Assembly (NCBI RefSeq): GCF_000327385.1
Contig: NW_008710050.1
Span: 690,484-754,483 of the forward strand
Source of the DNA: Lottia gigantea
Lineage: Eukaryota > Mollusca > Gastropoda > Lottiidae
DNA: 64,000 bases
Reading direction: 5' to 3'
Of the stretch, positions 12,507-24,629 are shown piece after piece (the first letter of the stretch is position 1; each line of letters opens with the position of its first letter). The position numbers and the translations under genes were made by a program. The notes under the pieces are model-generated. The model saw only the letters and a program-made list of their open reading frames with translations. It made no database searches and was not told where the DNA came from.

Positions 12507-13339
12507 ATTCATTTCATTTTTTTATATGAAATTCATGGGAATGTCATGAGTTATTAAACCCAACAATTGATAATACATGTATAGTAATGTGTAATGTTAT
12601 TTCCTGAAATATACGTATAGGGTTGACTCTGGAGTCCAACAATTCTCGACAGTTTCCATAAGGCAGAATCTGTCTCGATGATGAATGGTAGATTTCGTTG
12701 AGTAGCTTGCGTCTGTATTTGATGCCCCGTCAGAATGACTAGACGTTTCCAAGCCATAAAATTAATTTCAAACAGAGGGCCAATAGATCATAAAGATTTC
12801 ATATAACCTAGTCCTAGACGGTGCTTGTAATCATCTCTAATGAAATTCAACAAAACTCTTTGTGTTTTTTAATGAAAAACAAGTATTCGAGACGGAGAGC
12901 TATTAAAAATGATATGTAAATGATAGTGCTTATATCGGAACGTCAATTACATAGCGTTCGGGTTTAGATTACATAGTGGTTTCTTACAAACCAGAAATCG
13001 AATTGAAATGTTATGAAACGAAACATGAAAACTAGAATTAATTTCCCGTTGATAAAGTTGAAAATGTTGAAAGTGCAGCAAGAACTGTGATCTCGCGTAT
13101 TGTTTTTATTGATCTATTGGAGAAAGTGACAAGTGTATTTCAACATTAAGACTGAAGTGTATATTTAGTGAACAAGCAAACTGAAAAAGGGCAATGATTT
13201 AATCGCTATAAAAACGGAAATTCTCAAGGTTTTAATGACGTCATGAAAGGTAAGATTACAAAATTTCAACAGTTTTTGAAATTTTCAGCTATTTCATGAT
13301 TGTTGTTAAATTGGTGAGTTAAATTTAAGAAAATTACCA

Positions 13340-13545
13340 GCATAATGGCTTGGTGCAGAATAGTAGGACGTAAAACTCCATTATTCACTGAGGTGTGTGT
13401 TACCTTTAGTTGAAGATTTATCAGGGACGTAGATAAAGTGTCCAGTAAAACATCCCCGTAGCTACAGGAGGCATCGACCTCTCCTCCCCCACCCCCCGAA
13501 AAAATGGTTAACCCCTTGACGATCAATTCTGGCCACTGATCGTTT
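13340..13545 (+). repeat. SINE-A tail fragment followed by a C-rich repeat
   Basis: The sequence GGTGCAGAATAGTAGGACGT AAAACTCC (13352-13379) is the SINE-A 3' end. About 70 bp on, ACATCCCCGTAGCTACAGGA with a CCCCCACCCCCC tract resembles a segment at about 14228-14345 (ACATTCCCGTAGTTACAGGG with a G-rich tract). Both are repeat fragments. Confidence 0.5.
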
Positions 13546-14439
13546 TTAAACCATTAAAATATTGAGCTATGATATCGACTTCGGTAAAAGAGCAAGCTGG
13601 ATTCTGGATTGAACATACCCCGCCCGTATTACCCTACCCTCTCTCTCGTCTTATCGTAGTTTTTAATAAAGTAATTATTTTCAGCCATAGATCATGAAAA
13701 AGTTAATATAAAGAACGTAGACAGTTGTATATAAAACAAACACCATGCAATCTAAAGTCAGAAATGAATAATAAAACACTTCACTGGAATATTATTCAGT
13801 CTAATTAACCTGTGTCTGGATGACCTAGTCTTAAAGGTCAGTTTATCTATAGATCATTCTTGATAACCTCGACTATATCTATTGATCGAGATTATATTGC
13901 ACCTTTTCCCGCCAATAAAAACCAGAAATTTGCATATCGATGAAAGGATCCATGCATAATGCATGAAGACTTCCTATCGTAGATTAGAAGCACGTTAAGA
14001 CACTATTTCAGTTTCCGACGTCTAATATGAAAATAAATAATTGTCAAAATAGTTGAGTATTTTTCCCTGTCATAAAATTGTGTAATGGACCAGTAAGTAC
14101 AGATAGTAAAGAAATAGATCTTAGATTAATTACACACATAAAGCGATGTTAGAAGTGTTTTTCCATCCGCATCTTCGGAAAATTAATAGTCTGTCATAAT
14201 AGTTAAACATAGTCGAACCTAAAAACATTCCCGTAGTTACAGGGTGGGGGTGGGGGGCAATGCTCCTCCAAAAAAGGATTGTCGCCCTGAAAAAATTTGA
14301 CAACTAACCAATTCCATCAATGCAACTAACCACTATACACCATTGCCATTGAAGTCTGGCTACGGGCCTTCCTTGTAATAGTCTAATTAATTACTATATG
14401 GCTCGTCACTTTCTGAAAACTTCTATAGGGTCCCTTTGA

Positions 14440-14580
14440 CGCAGTGCGCAGTAGCGGAGCCACGTTTACATCCGAGGAGGGGGGGGGGGGGGGCGAAATA
14501 TCAGAGATTTCTATCTATCTAGATATCTGCCTGAATTTCTAACCTAGTTATGAGATTTTTGCCCGAAAAATTTGCGCTGG
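14440..14580 (+). repeat. Interspersed repeat E with G tract, copy 1
   Basis: A run of about 17 G (near 14477-14494) precedes ATATCAGAGATTT, CTAACCTAGTTATGAGATTT and TTGCCCGAAAAATT. The same sequence occurs inverted at about 19830-19975, where the run is of C. Confidence 0.6.
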
Positions 14581-14584
14581 GTTG

Positions 14585-14690
14585 GAACACTGTCATTCAT
14601 GGCTCAATCAGTAGCGAGTTGGATTGTCGTCTGATAGGCGATTAGGTGCCGTGGGTTTGAATCCTCCCCAAGGAAAAGAAAAATTATGAT
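14585..14690 (+). mobile_element. tRNA-like SINE head
   Basis: TGGCTCAATCAGTAGCGAGT resembles a tRNA A box and GTGGGTTTGAATCCTCCCC a B box, about 50 bp apart. No acceptor stem pairs across the ends, so this is a pol III SINE head rather than a tRNA gene. It lies just beyond the 3' end of the PDCD2 gene. Confidence 0.5.
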
Positions 14691-14765
14691 GCCTGTGCCT
14701 GTCATTTCGGCTTTATACCTAGCACAGAAAGACAAAATAGATAGTAATATATTTATCTAAAACAT

Positions 14766-15878
14766 TTAATCAGTTTTGACAAGATCTTGTTTCCAGATGA
14801 ATTCTTCCTGGTATTTATTTCCTATATCACAATCCTGACTACAGGTATACACCGCCATTACCCCCCAATCTAGACTCTCCCCTACACTGTCTACATCCAG
14901 CTGACACAACAACTGGGGTAACACCTGAAATTCAAACTGTCTAGAACTACCACACGAACACGTCGGAATCTCGCTAGGTGTGTTCGATGCTGATATCCAT
15001 AACGGTTCTCCGCCGCGATCGAACCGCAATACTTGTTCGGGTTCGTGTCGGATACGATCTTTAAATGCCTGAAATTGTTCATCATCTTCAGATGATTTTG
15101 TAGCCATTTTGTCCAATTCTTCTGGGTTCAAACTATCATCTATGTCTTTAGCCGAATCCGAGGACAAAAATTCCCGATATTCTTTCATTTTGTCCTCGTT
15201 GCTTTTGACTTTGGTTGCCTGAAAATCCTCTTTTTCTGTCACAAGTTCAAATTCGGGAAACAGAACGTTCGGGTGTTTGAAAGTTAGGACTGTTTCACCG
15301 GACGCCGTGTCCCCACCCCCATCATCCTTACAAATAGTTTTATGAATGGCTTTCCAATCTATAGTTTGATGCAGTTTGCTACAGTAGGACGTTTTATGGC
15401 AGCGACTGCAGGTTTTAGGACCAGGCGCGCCGCATATCACGCACAATGTCTGATAATCGCGTGCATGTGGGCGCTTATCCGCACTCGTACTCGCAGTAAC
15501 AGCATCCGTTGGCGGCTCTGGGCTATAAAAATCATTAATACGTGCAAGATGTGATCTGAAAACTCTCAAATTATCATTATTATTCGGTTGACAGCACGCG
15601 GGGTTTCTACAAATAAAGATAAAAATCGTTCTATGAAATGTCAATTCACTGTGGTCACGTGGTGCATAAACTTGTAGTAAAAACACAGTTGGCTCGTCAC
15701 ACTTTCTACATTGTAACTCGTCTAAACACGGTAATGGTTTTAATGACAACCACGCCGGCAGTCCACCGACTTTACTAGGAAACTGATAACTCAACAAACA
15801 CTCACTGTCGACCTCTTCTACAAATCCTAGCTCGATATTTTCACCAACACGTGTTTTAACTTTACTGGACGCCGCCAT
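14766..15878 (-). CDS. PDCD2: Programmed cell death protein 2 (PDCD2), single exon
   Basis: This encodes 370 residues; human PDCD2, from memory, has 344. The N-terminal PDCD2 region has the GGLPAWL motif (38-44) and paired cysteines C57/C60 and C90/C95/C96. A MYND zinc finger spans about 146-183 (C146-x2-C149, C157-x2-C160, YC 165-166, H170, C183), with KTCSRCHKTSYCSK as its core. An acidic linker leads to the PDCD2 C-terminal domain at about 268-366 (FQAFKDRIRHEPEQVLRF, then PTCSCG, then LDWGVMAVYTC). The family acts in the cytoplasm and nucleus, and PDCD2 is known as a chaperone-like adaptor for ribosomal protein uS5 (RPS2). I chose the ATG at 15878 because it sits in AACATGGCG, a good start context; the open frame extends six codons further only from a TTG. 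No intron interrupts the gene, so it is an ancestrally intronless locus or a fixed retrocopy. The frame is intact. Confidence 0.95.
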   Translation of the reverse strand: MAASSKVKTRVGENIELGFVEEVDSECLLSYQFPSKVGGLPAWLSLKPLPCLDELQCRKCDEPTVFLLQVYAPRDHSELTFHRTIFIFICRNPACCQPNNNDNLRVFRSHLARINDFYSPEPPTDAVTASTSADKRPHARDYQTLCVICGAPGPKTCSRCHKTSYCSKLHQTIDWKAIHKTICKDDGGGDTASGETVLTFKHPNVLFPEFELVTEKEDFQATKVKSNEDKMKEYREFLSSDSAKDIDDSLNPEELDKMATKSSEDDEQFQAFKDRIRHEPEQVLRFDRGGEPLWISASNTPSEIPTCSCGSSRQFEFQVLPQLLCQLDVDSVGESLDWGVMAVYTCSQDCDIGNKYQEEFIWKQDLVKTD

Positions 15879-16129
15879 GTTGGATTTACTACTCAATCGA
15901 GTTAATTCCCTTTAATACTAGATAGAGTATGGTGGCTCGGTTGTGAAATGACTTTGATTTTGTATCTCTTGATTGTTTTATGAGATGATTTAACTTTCAA
16001 CATTGAGCTGATTTGTAGAATAGATTGAAATACAACAAATTCACGAATTCGGATGCTTTACAAAGCAGAGGCGTATTTATTTAAGGGGTGGGCAATTGGG
16101 GCATAGTCTTGTCTCCCTCAAGTCTTCTT

Positions 16130-16290
16130 TGAAGTGAAAATTCAGCCCTGTAAATTCATCTCCAGCCATCTGAAATCCATTGGCTTGATCTCCAGATTTC
16201 CGGCCTCAAGGGGTTTGGCCACTTGGATCGCTTTGGAGGGACACCTATCATTTTTGGCCCACCCTCAGGCATTTTCTAGATGTTACAAAT
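16130..16290 (+). repeat. Interspersed repeat F, copy 1
   Basis: The order CCATCTGAAATCCATTGGCT, CCGGCCTC and CATTTTCTAGAT matches 53505-53590 (CCATCTGGAATCCCTTGGCT, CCGGCCTGCGGCATTTTTAG). Confidence 0.45.
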
Positions 16291-17629
16291 CAATATATAA
16301 GTCCTAACCTTTATTCAAAAATCTAAATCTGATAAATTTGACAAATTAAATAAAAATTGACAACAATGAGTCTACATGGAAAGTAAAATAAAACGAAATA
16401 TATTTTATCAAGCTATGGTTTGTTTCCCGGGGGTGGGGGAGGTGTTCATGTGAGCGCCGCTTGGAAATCTTATTCCGATGTTTAGAGACAAAGGGGTGCC
16501 GATTTGACAACCCAACTCGGAGTTATGTTCTAAATGTAGGCAATCCCTGCCCTGCTGGCGATACTTCTTCTTCTAGTTGGGGATGATGATCGTTTCAGTG
16601 GGAAAAATGATTAAAAAATCCATATCGTAAGAAGCGACTTGTTCTCATTGGTTAGCGACACTAAAAATAATACAAACTCCATCTACCTCGACAGGTATAA
16701 CTTTCAGAGGGCTAGAAATTAACTTGTTAAGATAGTTATCAGATTTTTTTCAATAGCAGACGACAGTACAGACTGTGATGTTATCGACGTGTATCAATAT
16801 TTCATTTAACCGTTCAATCAATACAATATCAGATAACTGAACAGTACATTAACACATTTTTGGTGTATGCCCCTCCCCGTGGCTACGGACCTGATTCCAT
16901 GTGAAGATTCCTAAAAGATAGGGCGAGTATCACTGGCGCCTCGATGAATTATTATATGGTGGGGCCAAGTAGCGGCCATGGAATTATCAAGAGGGGCTCA
17001 CAGACAATTTTTTGTCTATGAACAATAATAATAGAAATTTAAAATGAAAATGAGACATGCCCCAATTCTTGAGGGTGGGGTTGGAGCATTCCATTCCATC
17101 ATCCTCGTAGAAAAGTCACTGGGAGCTTGCCTTGCTTGCAAACGCAACATGTCATGGCATATATTGTAGTGTAGGGCGAAAGGTGGATGGGGGTAAATAT
17201 TGAAGATATTTCCAGAGGTGACAGAACCCAAAATAGTCAAGTCTTTCCCCGTTCACAATAATTCTAGTATTCTAGTCTTGTCAAAATCTATTCATTATTC
17301 ATTATTCTTTCCAACCTGACAACGTTCATGTCCTTTCTCTAGCTGTACAGGTGCCTTTCATTGAATAGTAACCTGTTTCTTTCAATCACCCTAATCCCTG
17401 GGTGATATACATATACTATAGCACATAACATTACACATTTTCAGCGAAAATCGTTGATACTTTTTCTATCGTGGACTTCACTTTGAACATTATTAAAATA
17501 TCATTTGATAAATAGGAAACTTCACAAAGCATAAATAATGTCACAATGAATTTGAAAATAATCAATATAAGCCTGGAATTAATATTATTCAACAATTATA
17601 TATGAATATAGAATATTATTTGAATTGTG

Positions 17630-17985
17630 TTAAATAAACAGAGCGATAGAAAACTTATAGGTTTGAGAAACTCGAGGAATAACAGAACATAGGAGAAATA
17701 TGAAGCGCATTTCAGACTACGTGGTAAATTAGACGATAAGCAAGATTTTAATTCGTAATTTCAAATTCAAGGTAGGAATATATTTTATGATATTATTTTA
17801 TTTTGTTTAATAAAACAATAGGTTTGAGAAACAATAGGTCGTCTTGATAATTGATGTAGTCAGTGTTAGTAAGTTAGGAATAACGATATAGAGAGGAAAA
17901 TGGATCACATTTTGACCGCATGGTAAATTAGCCGATTAGTAAAATTTTAAGTCTTTAATTGCAAATCCTAGGTAGGTTAATTTAT
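17630..17985. repeat. Diverged tandem duplication, about 175-180 bp unit
   Basis: ATAGGTTTGAGAAAC, GAATAACAGA/GAATAACGAT and TGGTAAATTAGNCGAT followed by AGGTAGG appear in the same order twice, from about 17655 and about 17820. Confidence 0.55.
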
Positions 17986-18085
17986 TCGTCTTTGGACGAT
18001 TAATGATATAAACACGACAGTCCAGGGTTACATATACTTTTTATTTCACTAAAGTCAAACATAAATGAATATAATGATAACTCTG

Positions 18086-18507
18086 AGATATCTATACACA
18101 CCTACAGATAGATATACACACCTACAGATACCTATACACACCTACAGATAGATATACACACCTACAGATAGATATACACACCTACAGATACCTATACACA
18201 CCTACAGATAGATATACACACCTACAGTTACCTATACACACCTACAGTTACCTATACACACCTACAGATATCTATACACACCTACAGTTACCTATACACA
18301 CCCACAGGTACCTATACACACCTACAGATAGATATACACACCTACAGATACCTATACACACCTACAGATAGATATACACACCTACAGTTACCTATACACA
18401 CCTACAGTTACCTATACACACCTACAGATATCTATACACACCTACAGTTACCTATACACACCCACAGGTACCTATACACACCTACAGGTACCTATACACA
18501 CCTACAC
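18086..18507. repeat. 18-bp minisatellite, about 23 copies
   Basis: The core TATACACACCTACAG is followed by a variable ATAGA / ATACC / TTACC / GTACC step. The variants form a higher-order pattern: the block from about 18190 to 18310 recurs at about 18355-18480. All units keep the 18-bp period. Confidence 0.95.
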
Positions 18508-19569
18508 TTGTCATTATATAAAGGTATTGTAAATAGTAATACACAATGCTAGTCTATAGTTTCAATTACTATTTTTTCTGCCTCAAAACAAAATAAACTC
18601 AAGAGCTCATGTTATAAGTCGAACAGAAATGTCCATAAATGCTTCTTTGATTGTGTATCTATATAAGATTGCCTCGTCTCAAATCAAATCATATGTATAG
18701 CAAATCCACAAGCACTGAATCACTGAATTTTAGTGGAATATTTTACAAATTAGAGCAGTATTGATCCATACACAAATCTAAACCAATAACACGGTAGCTG
18801 GTGTACCAATATATATATCTCTCTCCCTTGTCATTCCTGTACCTTATCTAACTGTTATATATAACACTATTTACCTTCTAATACCATTCTATACACAACC
18901 TTATTGGTCAATTCCATTGTCCTTTTTCCATTGTCTGTGAATTATATCCTTATTTGGCTCTAAAGGTTCGTGCAAAGTCTATACTATCTTATAATCCAGC
19001 AAATTGACAATTATAATACACTATTCCTTTGTCTTCTGTGAATAAACTCCAAATTTGGCTCTAAAGGGAAAACAGTACGTGCATAGTCTAATTATTCCTT
19101 TTCTGGTATGTTTTAATGAAATTCGTACGTGACCCATATATCAATATTCAGTTTGTTTTTGGCACGAAGTCTCTTCCGTAGTTTAATTGTTTCATCAAGT
19201 AGGAGAATTCTATTCTATGTTTGAATGATTTAGAGGGCGTTCTCATCTTTTTACTTTCGTTTTTCATTTCTCCGAAGTCACGTAGGCAATCAGTTATTTT
19301 TTACAAATCAGTTTTTATTCACGATGATTTGTAAAGGAAGGTGGATGTAATTTAATTAACCCCCCACAACGTTTTCCTTTTTTCTTCTGCATTCACTTGA
19401 TAAGAGGTTTGCCAGTAGAACATAGTTTCGTTGTCGATTCCGCTCTCCAATAGGTGGGGGGAGGAGGGGTGTGTTATATCCCCCCCCCCCCCCCCCCAAA
19501 AGTTAGTTAGTAAACAAGACTAGCATTTCGACCAAGACTCCAGACTATAAATGCGGATATGAGGTGTTG

Positions 19570-19765
19570 ACATGGAAAAAGCGTAGGACAATAAACCATT
19601 GCCCGGTGTGTTACAGGCTGTAAGGGCCTTCGACAGTTAAAAAGCGAAAAGGGGCAGGCTGATGTCACTGTCCTGGCAAAATTACCCTCATTGCACACTG
19701 CATGGCGTTGCCCGTCTTCATTAGCTCACATGGTGCAGAAAAGTAGGACGTAAAACTCCACGTAT
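19570..19765 (+). mobile_element. SINE family A, headless copy
   Basis: It contains ACAATAAACCATTGCCCGGT, CTTCGACAGTTAAAAAGCGA, CTGTCCTGGCAAAATTACC and CATTGCACACTGCATGGCG, and ends GTAGGACGTAAAACTCC. This is the same body order as at 12303 and 26262. Confidence 0.8.
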
Positions 19766-19829
19766 TTTATATTCTAAGAGGGTCTGAATTTATTAAAGTT
19801 CCCAATGAAACATCCCTGACGGCAAGATA

Positions 19830-19975
19830 AGGATTAGCTGGTACCAGTCAGTGGCAATCCCGAAAGGAATGTTTTTCAGGCAAATATCTCATAACTAGGT
19901 TAGCAATTCGGGCAATCTCAGATATATCCCCCCACCCCTTTCGGACGCAAAACTGCCTACGTCACTGCTAATAAG
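19830..19975 (-). repeat. Interspersed repeat E, copy 2, inverted
   Basis: AAATATCTCATAACTAGGTT, followed by ATTCGGGCAATCTCAGATAT and CCCCCCACCCC, is the reverse complement of the segment at 14440-14580. Confidence 0.55.
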
Positions 19976-20790
19976 TTATTGAAATTACCAGTATATAGGT
20001 TTGGAATCTGTTTGTTTTAATGAGTCTCACACGTCTAGCAAATCGTGGTTTCAATTTATTTTTTTGTCTGAAATGTTCAATGTATAATAATTATATAGAT
20101 ATTGTATTATTGATATACTAGGGGGTATATTGTGATATATGATATTATATGATACTCGATACTGATATATCTATAACCAATAAAAAAAATAGATATTAGG
20201 CTAAAGTTCTCATGTACTTAAACGACGAAAGTTTAGAAAACCATTTTTTAAACAAATTGATGTTTCCGGAAAAAACAGTTTAATTAAAAATAGAACAATC
20301 TTTCGTTCCGTTTTTTATTAGCTTTTATTTTTAATTTAGCCACTTAAGTTATGATCTAACGACGGCCGTCTTGAACAATACAATACAATACAATACAGTA
20401 TAGTACAAACATTTATATAGCGCCCTATCTAAAATAAGATACCCGAAGGCGTTCTTCAGTTCTGATTCTGGACATTCTAACCAAACATAGAGTGAACTTG
20501 AATATGAAATTTAAGATTTTGTAATATCTTGATCTGAAAATTCACCTTTATATCAATATGTTGTGTATAATAATATAATACTAGTATCTGACATAACGTA
20601 GCTTTAATAATAAAGGATATGAAATACACTAGGTGTATTGTAGGTGTTTAATATGAAACCTGACCCGTCCATATATGATATACTGGGAAATATCTTAATA
20701 TAGAACAATAGAAACTATACCGGAAATATCTTTGACCTGCACTTCAAAATACACTTCATTGCACATTTACTAAATTGAAAGTAGGCTATA

Positions 20791-21020
20791 TTTAAAGGGA
20801 TTGTAAAGAGGTTTTCTATATTTTTTATATGTATCTTTCTATCGATGAAGAAAGCATTGATTTCGAACAAACCTTTTGTATTAAGTTTTATAAGAGATTC
20901 TCTCCTATGGAAGCACTGCCCCAAGTCGCGAGTGGATCCCACGCATTTGAGAATTTTAAGATAAAATGCTGTTAACTGAAAAGTTTTCATTACAATTTTA
21001 ACCATAGAGAGATTGAAAGA
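20791..21020 (+). mobile_element. Foldback MITE family G, copy 1 (divergent body)
   Basis: It opens with TTTAAAGGGATTGTAAAGAG, the terminal signature of family G, and GTTTTCTATA. The second half (TAAGAGATTCTCTCCTATGG, AAGCACTG, GAGAGATTGAAAG) is shared with 22610-22745. It is probably a related or chimeric element. Confidence 0.5.
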
Positions 21021-21480
21021 TTACAAATAATTCAAACAAAACATTACACCCAAGCCCATGGGTCCAGGAAGTAGCAGAAATGCAATTGTTGTGGGAGGGT
21101 CGATGGAAAAGGGGTCTGCCATTGTTTTAAGAAGGGGATCTGCGTGGTAGGCCACCTTTAATTTCAAGGACCCGATACACATAATGTACTATAAGAAACA
21201 ATGGGTATTTATTATTCGTACTACTGGTGTCGGGACACGAAACGGGGGTCATATTACCAGTAATACAGGTCTATATATAATTACCGTCAATATATAATTA
21301 AACTGGCTTTATAATACAATATAATATAGTTCACGATATATGATAGCCATAATCTCAATCACTTACAAGCCTTGTGTCCACACTTCAAATAATATTTGTC
21401 AGCATACGCCAGTAGTAGGAGGGTAGTAGAAGTGTAGTAGAAGTGTAGTAGTATATATTCCCAATTCATTACAATACTAA

Positions 21481-22020
21481 TATGTAATACGAAAATGTGA
21501 TACATGAATATGTGATAAGTGAATATGTGATACATGACTATGTGATACATGAATATGTGATACATGACTATGTGATACATGACTATGTGATACATGAATG
21601 AAGATGTGATAAGTGAATATGTGATACGAACTTGTGATATATGAATATGTGATACATGAATGAAGATGTGATAAGTGAATATGTGATAAGTGAATATGTG
21701 ATAAGTGAATATGTGATAAGTGAATATGTGATAAGTGAAGATGTGATAAGTGAATATGTGATAAGTGAATATGTGATAAGTGAAGATGTGATAAGTGAAT
21801 ATGTGATAAGTGAAGATGTGATAAGTGAAGATGTGATAAGTGAAGATGTGATAAGTGAAGATGTGATAAGTGAATATGTGATAAGTGAATATGTGATAAG
21901 TGAATATGTGATAAGTGAATATGTGATAAGTGAATATGTGATAAGTGAATATGTGATACGAACTTGTGATATATGAATATGTGATAAGTGAATATGTGAT
22001 ATATGAATATGTGATAAGTG
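21481..22020. repeat. 15-bp minisatellite, about 36 copies
   Basis: The unit is GAATATGTGATAAGT with variants GAAGATGTGATAAGT and GA(C/A)TATGTGATACAT. The centre (about 21670-21955) is the most homogeneous. A GATACGAACTTGTGATATAT variant occurs near both ends (about 21625 and 21956), which suggests a segmental duplication of the array. The multiple-of-3 period keeps frames open on both strands. Confidence 0.95.
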
Positions 22021-22609
22021 TGAGAATATATAAATAACACAATGTTGCTGGTTCTATCATTATATTCCAGTAAATAACTGATCATAGGAATAGTAGAGTA
22101 CTTATACAATACGTAGAAGTGTTTCAGTGATTTTGCTTGTTAACAAAGCAATTTCCCCTACATGTTAGATATGAATATATTCTAGTATATGAATTGCTGT
22201 ATATACCTGATAATAATAATGGTAGTGTATATACTATATATAATATTATTATAAATTAAATGATAAAACATGTTTACAGTAATCGATGCCACTATTATTC
22301 TACCTGACAACAAAACAATTACATGTTATTTACGGCTGATTTGATGAAGATACAAAAATATATGAATTTCAATATACAGCTGACGATAAAGCGAGTAGAA
22401 TACGTGGATAATCCTACAGTTTTCATTCACCAGATGCCACTTTGCGATTGAGCTAGTTAACGATGATCTATTGAATGTATCATTCTCTAAGTTCAGTATA
22501 AAACTGACTGGATTAGTGGTATACTAGAATTATAGAAGACTTATATTATACAATTTTATAAAAACTCACAGTAACAACTATCCGGGCCCCGGACCCCAAA
22601 ATAACATTG

Positions 22610-22745
22610 GCCATACATTTATATAAGAGATACTATCCTATAGAAGCACTGGCCTAGGTCACAAGAAGGGACTAAGGATTTCAGCATTAAAATACATCAA
22701 TTTGATACAAAATTACTAACTTCTGGAGAGATTCAAACATGCAAA
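22610..22745. repeat. Repeat related to the body of the element at 20791
   Basis: TATAAGAGATACTATCCTAT, AGAAGCACTGGCC and CTGGAGAGATTCAAACATG follow the same order as at 20885-21015. A shorter piece with AAGCACTGGCCGAGGT lies at about 31175-31200. Confidence 0.45.
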
Positions 22746-24444
22746 GCGATTGTTTCAGGGAGTAAATGATAGGGGAATGAATCTACCATGTACAGGAATA
22801 TTTGGCAGTTATAAACTAAAATTGGAATATTTATATTATACAATGTATCAGACTGAATAATCCCTGTTTAATTATTCATAATATATTATTGTCTATTTAT
22901 ATCATATTTTCTATTGTTATAAGTCACAGTGACGGATGGAATATATCGTCATTGTTTCAGTTTTATTGTTCATTGTAATAATTTTTGATGATTCAATCAT
23001 CTGGGAATTCAGTGCAACTACTTTAGATTTGTAATAATTTTTTTTATGAATAATTTAAGATTTTTTACGGATGAAATATTGCATCATTTGTGCAGTTTGG
23101 CTGTTCATTTAGCGGTAACATTGATTATCTCTCCAATAATCCAGGAATTCGTTGGTCTATTTCAAATCGACACTAAGTCACCTTGACTTTTATAAAATTA
23201 AATGATCTACGATAGCTAATGTTTTGATTCACTTTTGATAAGTGATAAGGGAATTTTATATATATTGCTATAATGGTTTGATCGTGAATGATTCAGGATA
23301 GCTGTTGGCCATCTCAAGATATCGGCGAATATACAGATTAAAGACTTATAGGCCAAGTAAGAGATTTGCTGATCAGAAGTGAACAATCAACAACAAGAAT
23401 ATTATACATTACAACGACTTTCTTGCGGGCGAAGTTAGAGGAATCTCTGATCAGTGGTGTCAAATCAAGAACGAGAATATTATGCAGTATTAAAACGATC
23501 GAGACTAAAACAAACTGTTTTATATCAAACGTAAAAGGTGGTATATTTATTTTTGGACATATGTACACCATATGTATTTAGATTGGACTGAGAGAAGTTT
23601 CTAAACACTGTAGTTGGGTTGTTTTGGTACTAAACATTCTACTAGTCGCCATTGTTTTATATCATTAGATATTGGACTGGAGATATCTTTATTTTGGAGC
23701 AGATTTCATAGAACAATCAACAGAACTATCGTTTTTGTATTTGTTATGGTTTATCGAGTATCGTTAACGCTGATGTCGTTAATTATTTGGAAGTAATGAA
23801 GTGATTTGTGTGTAGTTTAAATTCAAGAATCAGTTCATTCTTCCAGATCAAATGAATTCAAAGGAGGAATTTTCATAAAACACTAATATTAAGTTTTAAA
23901 CCTGCTTCAAGAAAACACAGAATAAGAAGTTGGTGAACTGATTTACACTGAGTTCAGGTGAAGTTTTAAAACATTGGAATGACTTCGATTTAATAAGTTA
24001 AAGCAGTCGGATATGACGTATTAGAACTGTTAACCATTGAGTTATAAATAATAAACTTGTAAGGATTATGAACCCATGGAAGCTCAAGTATGTGATAGAA
24101 TAACTTTGTGAAAAGGGAAATTCTTGGGTGCAGACAAACCTACGGGATAAATCTTTTTATTTTTAAGATAAAAGTATTGTGATGCGTCGCCGTCTACAGT
24201 ATAATGTAATTATCCTAAAACACCATTGTGTGCTTTGAGATTCTCAAGATTCCTGGCGAATTCACTCATTATTTCTTAAAGACTGTATCGTTATCTTCCT
24301 TGTGCTTAAAAGCCTATAATAAAACAATTATTTCATAGATTGATACTTCTAGAATATTTATTACTTTCAATATTCAAATGTGGTTCTCATATCGTCATCA
24401 GGAATATAATATTATTTATGTATTACATATGTGTTTCTAATATA

Positions 24445-24590
24445 ACATTGAAGGATTACACTTTCGAAACACCTGATGGTACTTTTCTTTGAAGAAGTTC
24501 ACTACTATACGACGTTTACTCTTGATTTTGACATACCTAGGACAAGATTTTGATTAACAGAATTGTTTTGCTTGTACGGATTTTTTATTT
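24445..24590 (+). repeat. Interspersed repeat R2, copy 2
   Basis: ATTACACTTTCGAAACACCT, GATGGTACTTTTCTTTG and AGAATTGTTTTGCTTGTACG match 2083-2185, with extra sequence inserted in the middle of this copy. Confidence 0.55.
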
Positions 24591-24629
24591 AAGTTGTTTC
24601 TTTAAAGACTGAAACTGAAACCTATCTTT

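Larger units (their letters stand above)
845..14765. other. Repeat-rich intergenic region without a recognised gene
   Basis: No host gene was recognised here on either strand. The short open frames (for example 5866-6090, 8593-8808, 10605-10999 and 12554-12757) lie in or next to repeats and show no family motif. The identifiable contents are listed separately: SINE copies, two MITEs, tandem duplications and shared interspersed repeats. The stretches 850-1840, 3870-4730, 6190-7070, 7500-8330, 8700-10000, 11560-12300 and 12510-13330 hold only AT-rich sequence with nothing I can name. A short duplicated AGATCA-rich segment lies at about 9140-9200. Confidence 0.6.

Noticed and set aside
14585-14690. 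tRNA gene
   Set aside because: A- and B-box-like motifs are present but no acceptor stem closes; the same holds at 26262, 34600 and 45480-45560. These are SINE heads.
15879-15896. Six-codon N-terminal extension of PDCD2
   Set aside because: It would need a TTG start; the ATG at 15878 has a good context and gives the expected N-terminus.
21359-22109. Long open frames of 106-233 codons on both strands
   Set aside because: They are translations of a 15-bp satellite whose period is a multiple of three; no splice, start or domain evidence.
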